Source: Massilia sp. YIM B02769
Lineage (GTDB): Bacteria; Pseudomonadota; Gammaproteobacteria; Burkholderiales; Burkholderiaceae_D
NCBI RefSeq assembly: GCF_030411995.1
Contig: NZ_JASNRC010000005.1
Span: forward strand, 49,450-113,449
Direction of reading: 5' to 3'
DNA length: 64,000 nt
Part shown: piece by piece, positions 8,248-18,583 of the stretch
Position numbering within the stretch: position 1 is the stretch's first letter
Layout of the letters: each line of letters opens with the position of its first letter
Translations under genes and position numbers: made by a program
Notes under the pieces: model-generated
The model's database searches: none
Seen by the model: only the letters and a program-made list of their open reading frames with translations
What the model was told of the DNA's origin: nothing

Positions 8248-11200
8248 ATGAGCGAACCATCCTGTGCGATGCTGCCGCCAACGGCTTCGTTCATTTCGAT
8301 CATGGGCACCCACACACCTGACCAGGCAGCGCAAGAGACCCTCGACAACGCCCCGCTTTCCTTTCCGATCGTCGGCATCGGCGCATCCGCCGGCGGCCTG
8401 ACGGCGCTGGTCGACCTGCTGGAACACCTGCCGCCTGCGCCGGGCATGGCGTTCATCATCGTCTTCCATTTGCCGGCCGACCAGCACAGCAACGCGGACC
8501 GGGTATTGCAAGGGTCGACCCGCCTGCCGGTCGTGCAGGTCAGGCATGCGACCCCCATCCTGCCCGACCACATCTACGTCGTTCCGCCCGCCTGCAGCAT
8601 GAAGATGGAGAACGCCCACCTGGTCCTGTACGAACTCGATCGCACACCGGGCATTCCGGCGACCATCGACGGTTTCTTCGCGACGCTGGCCATGGCGCAC
8701 GGTGCACGAGCGGTCGGCGTCGTCCTGTCGGGCCTCGGGTCGGATGGCACCGCGGGCCTGGCGCGCATCAAGGGACAGGGCGGCATCACCCTGGTCCAGT
8801 CGCCCACCGATGCCGAGCATTCCGGCATGCCGCAGGCGGCGATCGATGCCGGCACGGCCGATTTCGTGCTTGCCGCCGCCGACATTCCGGCCAGGCTGGC
8901 CGCACTGCATGGCGCCACGCAGCCAGGCCGGGGGAACGCTCCGGATGGCCATGCCGGCGCCAGCCCGGACCTGGAGGGCGCCTTGCACGAGGTGCTGTCG
9001 ACGCTGCACGAACATACCGGCCATGACTTTCGCCAGTACGCGCGCGCCACCCTGCTGCGCCGGCTGGAGCGGCGCCTGGAGCTGCGCCGGCAGCCGGATT
9101 TGCCGAGCTACCATGCGCTGCAGCGGCAAGACCCGGCCGAATCGCAGGCCCTGCTCAAGGACCTGTTGATCGGTGTGACCCGGTTCTTTCGCGACCCGGC
9201 GGCGTTCGCCCTGCTCGAGCACGCTGTCCTGCCGCAGATCTTCGCCGGCAAGGGTCCGGACGATACGGTGCGGGTGTGGGTGGCCGCCTGCTCCACCGGC
9301 GAGGAAGCCTATTCGATGGCGATGCTGCTGGCCGATCATGCCGCCGCACTGGCCGATCCGCCTGCGATCCAGGTATTCGCTTCCGACATCGATGCCCAGG
9401 CGATTCGCACGGCGCGTGCCGGCCTGTATCCCGCATCCATCGCGCAGGACCTGCCGCAGGACCGGCTGCAGCGCTATTTCACCGTCGAGAACGGCGCCTA
9501 CAAGGTGCGCAAGGCGCTGGCGCGGCAGGTACTCTTTGCCGAACATAACCTGTTGCGCGACCCCGCCTTTTGCACGCTGGACCTGGTCAGTTGCCGCAAC
9601 TTCCTGATCTACCTGAACAAGGACATGCACCGGCGCGTCCTGGACATGGTTCACTTTGCCCTGCGTCCCGGCGGCTACCTCATGCTTGGCAGCACCGAAA
9701 CGATCGATGAGGCATCCGGCCTGTTCGTCACGGTCGATGCCGGCATGCGGCTGTATCGGACGGCGGCGGCGCCGGCGCACCAGCCGGCGCGCGCCCTGCC
9801 CCGGCCTGTCGAAGCGCCACAAGCGCAGCCCGGCATGCGCCGCCGCAGCCGCCTGTTTTCCTTCGCCGACATCCACCTGCACAAGATCGCCGAGCAGGCG
9901 GCCCCCAGTATCCTGGTCGACGGCAATGCCGACATCGTGCACATCGCGGCGGAGGCCAGCCGCTTCCTGCGCCATGCCGGCGGCGAGCCGACGCGCGACC
10001 TGGTGGCACTGGTCCCGCCGGCATGGCGGCTGGCATTGCGCACCGCGCTGTTCCAGGCACGGAAGACCTGCCGCGAGACAGCCACCGGTGCGGTGCGCTA
10101 CGAGGAAAACGGCGAACAGCGCGCGCTCGACATGCGCATCCTGCCGTTCCATGACGAGCATGCCGAAGGCTTGCTGATGCTGGTGAGCTTCTTCGATCTC
10201 CCGATCATGCCGGTGACGGCCGCGCCCTCCGACACATGCGAGCAGCCGCTGCTGGAACAATTCGACCAGGAACTGCGCGCTACCCGCCGCAAGCTGCTCG
10301 ACACCATCGACCAGGCCGAACAGTCCGACGCCGCATTGCGCACCACCCTGGAAGAGATGACGACCACCATCGAAGCGCTGCGCTCGGCGAACCGGCAGCT
10401 CGGCGCAAGCCTGGAGCATGCGCAGGCCGCCAACCGGGAACTGCGCGCTGCCAACGGCGACCTGGCGCAACGCCTCGACAGCCTGGTCAAGTCGCACGAC
10501 GACCTGAACAACCTGATCGCATCGTCCGACGTCGCGACCCTGTTCCTCGACCCGCACATGTGCATCGAGCGCTACACGCCGCGCATCGCCGGCCTGTTCA
10601 ACGTGATCCCCGCCGATGTCGGCCGCCCACTGCAGCACATCACCAGCCGGCTCGACAACCCGAACCTGGCCGAGGATGCCGCCCGCGTGTTCGAGACGCT
10701 GCAGCCGCTGGAGCAGGAAGTCGGCAGCAGGGACGGCCAGGTGTACATCGTGCGCGTCTATCCGTATCGGACCGGCGCGCATCGCATCGCGGGCGCGGTG
10801 ATGACCTTCTTCGACATCACGGGACGCAAGGAAGCGGAAGACAGGCTGCGCGAGAGCGAGGTCTTGCTGCGTACGCTGCTGGAGAGCCATGCGCAAGCCA
10901 TCTGGCAGACCGATGCGCATGGGCGCGTGGTAAGCGATTCGGCGTCGTGGCTCGCCTTTACCGGGCAGACAGGGATGGAATGGACCGGCGAAGGCTGGGC
11001 CGACGCACTGCATCCGGACGACCGCAGGATGGCGCTGCGGGTGTGGCGTGCCGGCATCGCTGCCGGCCAGGTCATCCGCAACCGGTTCCGGCTGCGAACC
11101 GCGCATGGCGGCTGGCGCTGGACCAGCGTGCTGGCCGCGCCGGTGCGCAATCCGGATGGGTCGGTGCGCAAGTGGGTGGGCATGAACATCGACATCGATA

Positions 11201-12009
11201 CCGAACAGCGCGCCGCAGACCTGCTCCGCGCGAGCGAGACGCGCTTCCGGGCACTGGCCAGCGTCGGGGCGTCGTCGTTCTACCGCATCAGCGCCGACTG
11301 GCATGCGATCCATCGGTACGACGGTTCGGGCATCCTTGCCGATGACAAGCAACCGGGCGCCGGCTGGCTGCAAGACTGTATTCCCGCGGACGAGCGTCCA
11401 CGGCTGCGCGCCGCCATCGCGCGCGCGATCGCCAGCCGCAGCGCTTTCGCGTTCGAGCACCGCGTGCTGCGCCCGGATGGGTCGGTGGCCTGGGTCGCCT
11501 CGCGCGCGGTCCCGCTGCTGGACGACCACGGCGACATCCTCGAATGGTTCGGCGCGCAAACCGATGTCACCGCGCGCGTCAAGGCCGACCAGGCTTTCGC
11601 GCGCCTGTTCGAGGCCGCGCCGGCGCCGCTCCTGGTGCCCGGAACCGACGCGCCGCGCTTCACCATTCGCCAGGTTAACAGCGCCTGGCTGGCGGCCACG
11701 ATGCGCACGCGCGACGCCATCCTCGGGCGCGGCATCGTCGTAGCCTACCCCGACAATCCGGACGGCACTGGCGCCGGCGCTGCCGCACTGCTGCGCGCCT
11801 CGCTCGAACAGGTGCTGGCCTCGCGCCAATCCGACCGCTTGCCCGACCTGCGCTACGATGTCGCGCGGCCGGACGGCAGCGTCGAGGAACGCTGGTGGCG
11901 CCCGGTGAGTGCGCCGGTCCTCGACCCGGACGGCATGGTCGAGGCCATCCTTCACCATGCCGACGACGTGACCGCCGCCTGCCGCGCCGGGAACGGCGCC
12001 GGGCAGTAG
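8248..12009 (+). CDS. CheB-CheR fusion with multiple PAS domains and no output domain
   Basis: A 1253-residue fusion of chemoreceptor methylesterase and methyltransferase. The CheB part (about 35-225) keeps the Ser-His-Asp triad: S47 in GIGASAGG, H74 in VFHLPADQHS and D166 in GLGSDGTAG. There is no REC domain in front. The CheR part (about 235-490) has an SAM-binding AACSTGEEAYSMA near 345 and the LVSCRNFLIYL motif. A PAS-like region, a long coiled coil (about 640-760) and four further PAS domains follow to the end. Related proteins often finish in a histidine kinase or GGDEF; here the chain stops after the last PAS (VTAACRAGNGAGQ). ATG at 8302 is a possible later start. No receptor or CheA gene is adjacent; the minus-strand chemosensory operon is 17 kb away. 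Confidence 0.88.
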   Translation: MSEPSCAMLPPTASFISIMGTHTPDQAAQETLDNAPLSFPIVGIGASAGGLTALVDLLEHLPPAPGMAFIIVFHLPADQHSNADRVLQGSTRLPVVQVRHATPILPDHIYVVPPACSMKMENAHLVLYELDRTPGIPATIDGFFATLAMAHGARAVGVVLSGLGSDGTAGLARIKGQGGITLVQSPTDAEHSGMPQAAIDAGTADFVLAAADIPARLAALHGATQPGRGNAPDGHAGASPDLEGALHEVLSTLHEHTGHDFRQYARATLLRRLERRLELRRQPDLPSYHALQRQDPAESQALLKDLLIGVTRFFRDPAAFALLEHAVLPQIFAGKGPDDTVRVWVAACSTGEEAYSMAMLLADHAAALADPPAIQVFASDIDAQAIRTARAGLYPASIAQDLPQDRLQRYFTVENGAYKVRKALARQVLFAEHNLLRDPAFCTLDLVSCRNFLIYLNKDMHRRVLDMVHFALRPGGYLMLGSTETIDEASGLFVTVDAGMRLYRTAAAPAHQPARALPRPVEAPQAQPGMRRRSRLFSFADIHLHKIAEQAAPSILVDGNADIVHIAAEASRFLRHAGGEPTRDLVALVPPAWRLALRTALFQARKTCRETATGAVRYEENGEQRALDMRILPFHDEHAEGLLMLVSFFDLPIMPVTAAPSDTCEQPLLEQFDQELRATRRKLLDTIDQAEQSDAALRTTLEEMTTTIEALRSANRQLGASLEHAQAANRELRAANGDLAQRLDSLVKSHDDLNNLIASSDVATLFLDPHMCIERYTPRIAGLFNVIPADVGRPLQHITSRLDNPNLAEDAARVFETLQPLEQEVGSRDGQVYIVRVYPYRTGAHRIAGAVMTFFDITGRKEAEDRLRESEVLLRTLLESHAQAIWQTDAHGRVVSDSASWLAFTGQTGMEWTGEGWADALHPDDRRMALRVWRAGIAAGQVIRNRFRLRTAHGGWRWTSVLAAPVRNPDGSVRKWVGMNIDIDTEQRAADLLRASETRFRALASVGASSFYRISADWHAIHRYDGSGILADDKQPGAGWLQDCIPADERPRLRAAIARAIASRSAFAFEHRVLRPDGSVAWVASRAVPLLDDHGDILEWFGAQTDVTARVKADQAFARLFEAAPAPLLVPGTDAPRFTIRQVNSAWLAATMRTRDAILGRGIVVAYPDNPDGTGAGAAALLRASLEQVLASRQSDRLPDLRYDVARPDGSVEERWWRPVSAPVLDPDGMVEAILHHADDVTAACRAGNGAGQ

Positions 12010-12163
12010 CGGCGCGCGCCCGGGGCCGTGGTCCGTGGCGTGCGCTGGATACCGCACGAATCGCAGTATTCTAGTAGCAAATAGACAATGAGCAACGCCG
12101 TGCGCAAGCAATGCCGCACCGCCCTCCTTGCATGCCCCGATCAACCGGACAAAGGTGTCCCAC

Positions 12164-12721
12164 TTGACCACCACGCTTCGCTCCGACGCCGCCCTGCGGC
12201 GCGACCAGATCCTCGACGCCGCCGATGCCGTCTTCTCGCGCCATGGCGTGACCGCGCCGCTCGAGCTGGTGGTGGCGCAGGCCGGCGTCGGCCGGGCCAC
12301 CCTGTACCGCAACTTCCCCGACCGCGCGGCCCTGATGGACGCCCTGCTGGAACGTTCGCTGGCCGGCCTCGAAGGCCAGGCCGGCGGCGCCGATTTGTTC
12401 GCCCTGCTGGAACAGGTGGCGCAATGCATCGTTGCCTCGCCTGCCGTGACCGATTACTGGCGCGCGGTCGAGGCCGACCATCCGGTGGCCAAGGCCGGAC
12501 GCGAACGCCTGGCCAGGCTGTTCCGGGCGCCGCTGGCCGCCGCCGTGAAAAGCGGCGCCTGCCGCGCCGACCTGAAACCGGCCGACATCGTGCTGGTCTG
12601 CGGCATGCTCGGCGCCGCCCTGCGCGGCAGCACCCCGGCCCAGCAGCGCAGCCTGGCGCGGCGCGCGCTCGAACTGGTCGGGGGCGGGATCGCCGCGCAA
12701 GCGCCCACCCGGAAACGCTAG
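12164..12721 (+). CDS. TetR-family regulator of the adjacent efflux operon
   Basis: A 185-residue TetR-type repressor. The helix-turn-helix is clear at the N-terminus: RRDQILDAADAVFSRHG, then VGRATLYRNFPDRAALMDA. The C-terminal half is the variable ligand-binding domain. The frame is open from a TTG at 12128, but the TTG at 12164 is preceded by AAAGG at 12151-12155 with 8 bases spacing and gives a normal-length TetR N-terminus, so it was chosen. The stop TAG is one base before the ATG of the efflux pump gene, so the regulator is the first gene of the operon it most likely controls. The inducer is unknown. Confidence 0.85.
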   Translation: MTTTLRSDAALRRDQILDAADAVFSRHGVTAPLELVVAQAGVGRATLYRNFPDRAALMDALLERSLAGLEGQAGGADLFALLEQVAQCIVASPAVTDYWRAVEADHPVAKAGRERLARLFRAPLAAAVKSGACRADLKPADIVLVCGMLGAALRGSTPAQQRSLARRALELVGGGIAAQAPTRKR

Positions 12722-12722
12722 C

Positions 12723-14360
12723 ATGGCGGTGCTGCTCAAGCCGACGCCGAACTGGGAAGAGCACGAAAAGCCCACCCTGCCCGGCTCGGCCTCGATGCCC
12801 TACCACACCCCGGCGGTGCGCGCGGCCTATGCCTGCGTCGCGCTGCTGGTCGGGATCACGGGCGGCCTCGGGAATGCCCTGGTCACGGCCAACCTGGCGA
12901 CCATCCAGGGCCAGCTCGGCCTGACGCCGTCCGAAGGCGCCTGGCTGCCGGCCGCCTACGTGATGGTCAACATCACGGTGAACATGCTGGTCTTTAAATT
13001 CCGCCAGCAGTACGGGCTGCGCCTGTTCGCCGAGATCGGCCTCGGCCTGTACGCCGCCGTCACCCTGCTGCACCTGATGGTCGGCGGCTTTGCGATGGCG
13101 GTGGCGGTGCGCGCCGCCAGCGGCTTTGCCGCCGCCACCGCCACCACGCTGTCGATGCTGTACATGCTGCAGGCAGCGCCGCGCGCCTACACCGGCAAGA
13201 TGGTCGTGCTCGGCGTCGGCATCCCGCAGCTGGCCACGCCGCTGGCCTGGCTGCTGTCGCCGACCCTGCTGGTGTTTGGCCAGTGGCACAACCTCTACCT
13301 GTTCGAGGCCGGGCTGGCACTCTGTTCGCTCGCCGCGGTGGTGGTACTGAAGCTCCCGCCCGGCATGCACATCAAGGTCTTCGAGAAAAAGGACTTCATC
13401 AGCTTCGCCCTCATGGCCCCCGGCGCGGCGATGCTGGTGGCGGTGCTGGCCCAGGGCTATTCGCACTGGTGGCTGGACGAAGCCTGGCTGGCCTATCTGC
13501 TGATGGGCGCCGTGGTGCTGATCCTGGCGGCGCTGTATGTCGAGCACCACCGCGAGAACCCGCTGCTGCAGACGCGCTGGCTGGTCACGCCGAACATCCT
13601 GCGCTTCATCATCGGCGCCTTTTTGATCCGCTTCCTCACCTCCGAGCAGACCTTCGGCGCGGTGGGCCTGCTGCGCACGCTCGGCATGGGGCCGGACCAG
13701 ATGCAGCCGCTGTTCGTGGTAATCCTGGCCGGGACGGTCGCCGGCATGGTCGCCAGCGCCCTCACCTTCAGCCCCAAGACCCTGATCGCCCAGCTGATCG
13801 CGGCCATCGTGCTGTTCGGCGTGGCGGCGCTGCTCGACTACGGCCGCACCAGCCTGGACCGGCCGCAGGACTTTTACCTCAGCCAGTTCCTGGTGGCCCT
13901 GGGCAGCGGCATGTTCATGGGGCCGCTGGTCCTGCTCGGCATCACCCAGGCGCTGAAGTTCGGGCCGAACTACGTGGTGACCTTCACCGTGGTGCTGTCG
14001 CTGACCCAGTCGCTCGGCGCCATGACCGGCTCGGCCCTGCTGTCCACCTACCAGCTGCACCGCGAGCAGGTGTATTCGAGCGAACTGACCGCCGACATCA
14101 ACCCGGCCGACCCGCAGGTGGCCCAGCGCCTGCAGCAGCAGGGCGGCGTGTACCGCGCCCTGATCACCGACCCGGTGCTGCGCAATGCCCAGGGCACGGC
14201 CCTGCTGGCGCAGATCGCCCGGCGCGAAGCGAATGTGCGCGCCTTTAACGACGTATTCGCCCTGTCCGGCGTACTGGCGATGGCCTTCCTCTCCTGGTCG
14301 CTGTTCGTGGCGATCCGCGCCGCGATCCGCAACCGCAGGGCCGCTCCAAACAACCCTTGA
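12723..14360 (+). CDS. MFS drug efflux pump, DHA2 (EmrB) type
   Basis: A 545-residue inner-membrane transporter with about 14 predicted hydrophobic segments, the DHA2 layout used by EmrB-like proton antiporters. The segment SEGAWLPAAYVMVNITVNML and a first helix with GNALVTANLATIQGQLG fit the family. A charged cytoplasmic N-terminus of about 35 residues precedes helix 1. It starts one base after the TetR stop and ends overlapping or abutting the membrane-fusion gene, so the three pump genes are cotranscribed. It would expel hydrophobic compounds through the HlyD-type adaptor and the outer-membrane channel encoded next. The substrate is unknown. Confidence 0.88.
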   Translation: MAVLLKPTPNWEEHEKPTLPGSASMPYHTPAVRAAYACVALLVGITGGLGNALVTANLATIQGQLGLTPSEGAWLPAAYVMVNITVNMLVFKFRQQYGLRLFAEIGLGLYAAVTLLHLMVGGFAMAVAVRAASGFAAATATTLSMLYMLQAAPRAYTGKMVVLGVGIPQLATPLAWLLSPTLLVFGQWHNLYLFEAGLALCSLAAVVVLKLPPGMHIKVFEKKDFISFALMAPGAAMLVAVLAQGYSHWWLDEAWLAYLLMGAVVLILAALYVEHHRENPLLQTRWLVTPNILRFIIGAFLIRFLTSEQTFGAVGLLRTLGMGPDQMQPLFVVILAGTVAGMVASALTFSPKTLIAQLIAAIVLFGVAALLDYGRTSLDRPQDFYLSQFLVALGSGMFMGPLVLLGITQALKFGPNYVVTFTVVLSLTQSLGAMTGSALLSTYQLHREQVYSSELTADINPADPQVAQRLQQQGGVYRALITDPVLRNAQGTALLAQIARREANVRAFNDVFALSGVLAMAFLSWSLFVAIRAAIRNRRAAPNNP

Positions 14361-14374
14361 AACATGAAGAACGC

Positions 14375-15679
14375 ATGAACACCCCGAACCAGCCGACACG
14401 CGCAGAAATCGAAGAAGCCGAAGCCAACCCGCCGCCGCCCGGCGACGCCAACGACGCCAGCGAAAGCCGGCCGACGCCGGGCGCTGTGCAGGCCGCCAGC
14501 ACGCCCCCCGCGCCGGCATCCGGCGCCGCGCCAGGCCCGGTGCCGCCGCCGGCAGGCACTGCCGGTACCGCCGGCGGCGCGCCACCCGCGCCCGAGGCCC
14601 CGCCCAAGAAAATCCGCGCCACGCCGGCCTCGATCGGCATCATGGTCGTGGTGGCGGCGGTCGGCATCGCCCTCATCATGTGGGCCTGGCACATCGGCCC
14701 ATTCAACAGCACCCGCATGAGCACCGACAACGCCTATGTGCGCGGCGCCGTCACCGTGCTCTCGCCCCAGGTCAACGGCTACGTCGCCGAGGTATTGGTC
14801 AAGGACTTCCAGTACGTGAAGGCCGGCCAGGAGTTGCTGCGCATCGACGACCGCATCTACGCCGAGCGCGTGCGCCAGGCCGAGGGCCAGCTGGCGAACG
14901 CCGTGGCCCAGCTGAACAACGCCGAACAGACCCAGGCCCAGAACACGGCCTCGGTCGGCTCGGCGCGGGCCAACCTGGCCGCCGTCCAGGCCGAGCAGGC
15001 ACGCGCCCGCGCCGAACAGGGCCGCGTCGACGAACTGGCCGAGCGCGGTTCGGTCTCGCTGAACGAGCGCGACCGTGTGCGCACCACCGCGCGCCTGGCG
15101 GCGGCGAATGTACTCAAGGCCCAGGCCGACATCGACATCGCTCAGCAGCGCGTGAAATCCACCACGGTGGCGCGCGGCGGCCTCGAAGCCCAGGTCAGCA
15201 TGGCAGAGGCCCAGCTGGCCCTGGCGAAGATCGACCTGGCGAATACCGTCGTCAAGGCGCCGCGCGACGGCCAGGTGAGCGAAGCGACGGTGCGGCGCGG
15301 CCAGTACGTGACCGCCGGCTCGCAGCTGCTGTTCCTGGTGCCGGACCAGTTGTGGGTGGTGGCCAACTTCAAGGAAGGGCAAACCTGGCGCATGCGCATC
15401 GGCCAGCCGGTGCGCTTCACCGTCGACGCCTTCGAGGGCGCGGCGCTCACCGGCCACGTGGAGCAGATCGCCCCCGCCACCGGCTCCGAGTTCAGTGTGC
15501 TGCGGCCGGATAACGCCTCGGGCAACTTCACGAAAGTCGTGCAGCGCCTGCCGATCCGCATCGCCATCGATCCCGGCCAGGAGCTGGCCAGGCGCCTGCG
15601 GCCGGGCATGTCGGTGACCGCCGAGGTCGATACCGGGGCCCAGCCGAGGCAAGCGCGCACCACCGGGGCCGCCCGATGA
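14375..15679 (+). CDS. HlyD/EmrA-type membrane fusion protein of the efflux pump
   Basis: A 434-residue periplasmic adaptor linking the inner-membrane pump to the outer-membrane channel. An unusual proline- and alanine-rich cytoplasmic stretch (about residues 18-80) comes before a single membrane helix at about 85-107. Then the biotinyl-lipoyl half motif (LSPQVNGYVAEVLV), a long alpha-helical hairpin rich in Ala/Gln/Glu (about 150-285) and the second lipoyl half (VKAPRDGQVSEATVRRGQYV). The ATG at 14375 was preferred, with GAAGA 4 bases upstream; a TTG at 14357 overlapping the previous stop is the alternative. The 3' end overlaps the next ATG by four bases. Confidence 0.87.
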   Translation: MNTPNQPTRAEIEEAEANPPPPGDANDASESRPTPGAVQAASTPPAPASGAAPGPVPPPAGTAGTAGGAPPAPEAPPKKIRATPASIGIMVVVAAVGIALIMWAWHIGPFNSTRMSTDNAYVRGAVTVLSPQVNGYVAEVLVKDFQYVKAGQELLRIDDRIYAERVRQAEGQLANAVAQLNNAEQTQAQNTASVGSARANLAAVQAEQARARAEQGRVDELAERGSVSLNERDRVRTTARLAAANVLKAQADIDIAQQRVKSTTVARGGLEAQVSMAEAQLALAKIDLANTVVKAPRDGQVSEATVRRGQYVTAGSQLLFLVPDQLWVVANFKEGQTWRMRIGQPVRFTVDAFEGAALTGHVEQIAPATGSEFSVLRPDNASGNFTKVVQRLPIRIAIDPGQELARRLRPGMSVTAEVDTGAQPRQARTTGAAR

Positions 15680-17055
15680 AGCGCAGGACGTTCAACACCG
15701 CGCTGGCGATCGTCGGCATCGGCGCGCTGGCCGGCTGCGCACCGGCCTGGCGTCCGGCCCCGCCGCTGGCCAGCGTCACGCCGCCCAATGCCTGGCGCGA
15801 ACCGAACGACGGCATGGCGCCGGTCGATGCGCACTGGTGGCGCAGCTTCGGCGACCCGGTATTGACTACCCTGGTCGAAGCGGCCCTTGTGCGCAACAGC
15901 GACGTGCTGATCGCGTTGGCGCGCGTGGACGAAGCGCGGGCCCAGGCCGAACTGGCCGAGGCGGCGCGCCTGCCGGCGCTGAACGCCGCCGTCGGGCTGC
16001 AGGCCGGACGCTCGCTGCAGGCGACAGGCATCAGCGATGCGCGCGCGGTCCAGCCTTCGCTGCAGGCCAACTGGGAGCCCGATCTGTTCGGACGTATCCG
16101 CACCCAGATCCGCGCCGCCGCACTGCAGTTCCGCGCGACCCAGGCCGAGCGCGATGCCGCTGCCCTCACGGTGGCAGCGACCACTGCGCAGAACTACATT
16201 GCCCTGCTGGCGGTCGACGCCCAGCTGCGCATCACGCGCGAGACGGTGGCCTCGCGCGCCGAGGCGCTGCGCCTGGCCAGCGACCAGGCGCGCGTCGGCT
16301 ATATCTCGCAACTGCAGCTGACCCAGGCCCAGTCCGAGTACGAGGCGGTGCTGCAATCGATCCCCGAACTCGAGCTGGCCATGCGGCGCCAGGAAAACGC
16401 GGTGCGCCTGCTGGCCGGCGAACTGCCGGGCGCGGTCGAACGCGGCAAGGCCTTCGCGGACCTGACCCTGCCGCCGGTGCCCGCCGCCCTGCCCTCGCAA
16501 CTGCTGGCGCGCCGGCCCGACGTGGCCCAGCGCGAGCTGTTGCTAGCCGCCAGCGACGAAGCGCTGGCCCTGCGCCGCCAGGCCTTCCTGCCGCAAGTGA
16601 GCCTGACGGCGCAACTCGGCAGCATTCTCACCAGTTCGCTCGACTACGACCCGGTGAGCGTCTGGAGCATCGGCGGCAGCGTGCTGGCGCCGCTGTTCTC
16701 GGGCGGCCGGCTGCGCGCGCAGTACGCGGCCTCGGCATCGGTGCGCGACCAGGCCGCGTTTGCCTACCGGCGCACGGTGCTGACCGCGTTTTCCGAAGTC
16801 GAGAATGCGCTGGCCGGGGTGCCGCGTTTGCAGGACCAGGTGGGGCATGCGATGCGGCGCCGCGAGATTTTGACGCGCTCGCTGGGCTATGCGCGCGACC
16901 GTTACCAGGCCGGATATGCCTCGTATCTCGAGGAATTGGATGCGCAACGCAATTTGTACCAGGTGGAGTTGTCCATGGTTACGCTGCGGCGCACACAAAT
17001 CGAGAACCTGATCAACCTGTATCGGGCGCTGGGTGGCGGCTGGACGCATTCTTGA
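15676..17055 (+). CDS. NodT/TolC-type outer-membrane efflux lipoprotein
   Basis: A 459-residue outer-membrane channel subunit. The signal peptide ends in a lipobox LAGC with the acylated cysteine at residue 21, typical of the NodT/OprM branch. Two repeated OEP-type regions follow, with the FGDPVLTTLVEAAL start motif, LPALNAAVGLQAGRSL, QARVGYISQLQLTQAQSEYE, RRPDVAQRELLLAASDEAL and a C-terminal RYQAGYASYLEELDAQRNLYQ. It overlaps the adaptor gene (ATGA), completing a TetR-EmrB-EmrA-NodT operon. No pseudogene features are seen. Confidence 0.9.
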   Translation: MKRRTFNTALAIVGIGALAGCAPAWRPAPPLASVTPPNAWREPNDGMAPVDAHWWRSFGDPVLTTLVEAALVRNSDVLIALARVDEARAQAELAEAARLPALNAAVGLQAGRSLQATGISDARAVQPSLQANWEPDLFGRIRTQIRAAALQFRATQAERDAAALTVAATTAQNYIALLAVDAQLRITRETVASRAEALRLASDQARVGYISQLQLTQAQSEYEAVLQSIPELELAMRRQENAVRLLAGELPGAVERGKAFADLTLPPVPAALPSQLLARRPDVAQRELLLAASDEALALRRQAFLPQVSLTAQLGSILTSSLDYDPVSVWSIGGSVLAPLFSGGRLRAQYAASASVRDQAAFAYRRTVLTAFSEVENALAGVPRLQDQVGHAMRRREILTRSLGYARDRYQAGYASYLEELDAQRNLYQVELSMVTLRRTQIENLINLYRALGGGWTHS

Positions 17056-17148
17056 CGCGCACGTTTGGCGGGGATCGTGTCTCCGGGTACTGCAGGGTGC
17101 TAGGGTTTTCTCTTGTGCGCCGGTGCATTTCCGATTTTCATACGGCAA

Positions 17149-17189
17149 GGATCAACGCGTGGACGGGGAACCCGTCCACGCGTCGATCC
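17149..17189 (+). terminator. long near-perfect hairpin between the efflux and bkd operons
   Basis: Nineteen-base arms at 17149-17167 and 17171-17189 pair with a single mismatch around a GAA loop; the inner 13 pairs (ACGCGTGGACGGG with CCCGTCCACGCGT) are perfect. There is no T tract, so intrinsic termination is uncertain. It begins 94 bp after the efflux operon and may act as a terminator or an mRNA 3'-end stabiliser. Confidence 0.5.
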
Positions 17190-17192
17190 GCG

Positions 17193-18582
<1,390 letters not shown>

Positions 18583-18583
18583 G

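Noticed and set aside
8071..12429. 1452-codon minus-strand open frame
   Set aside because: Shadow of the CheB-CheR gene.
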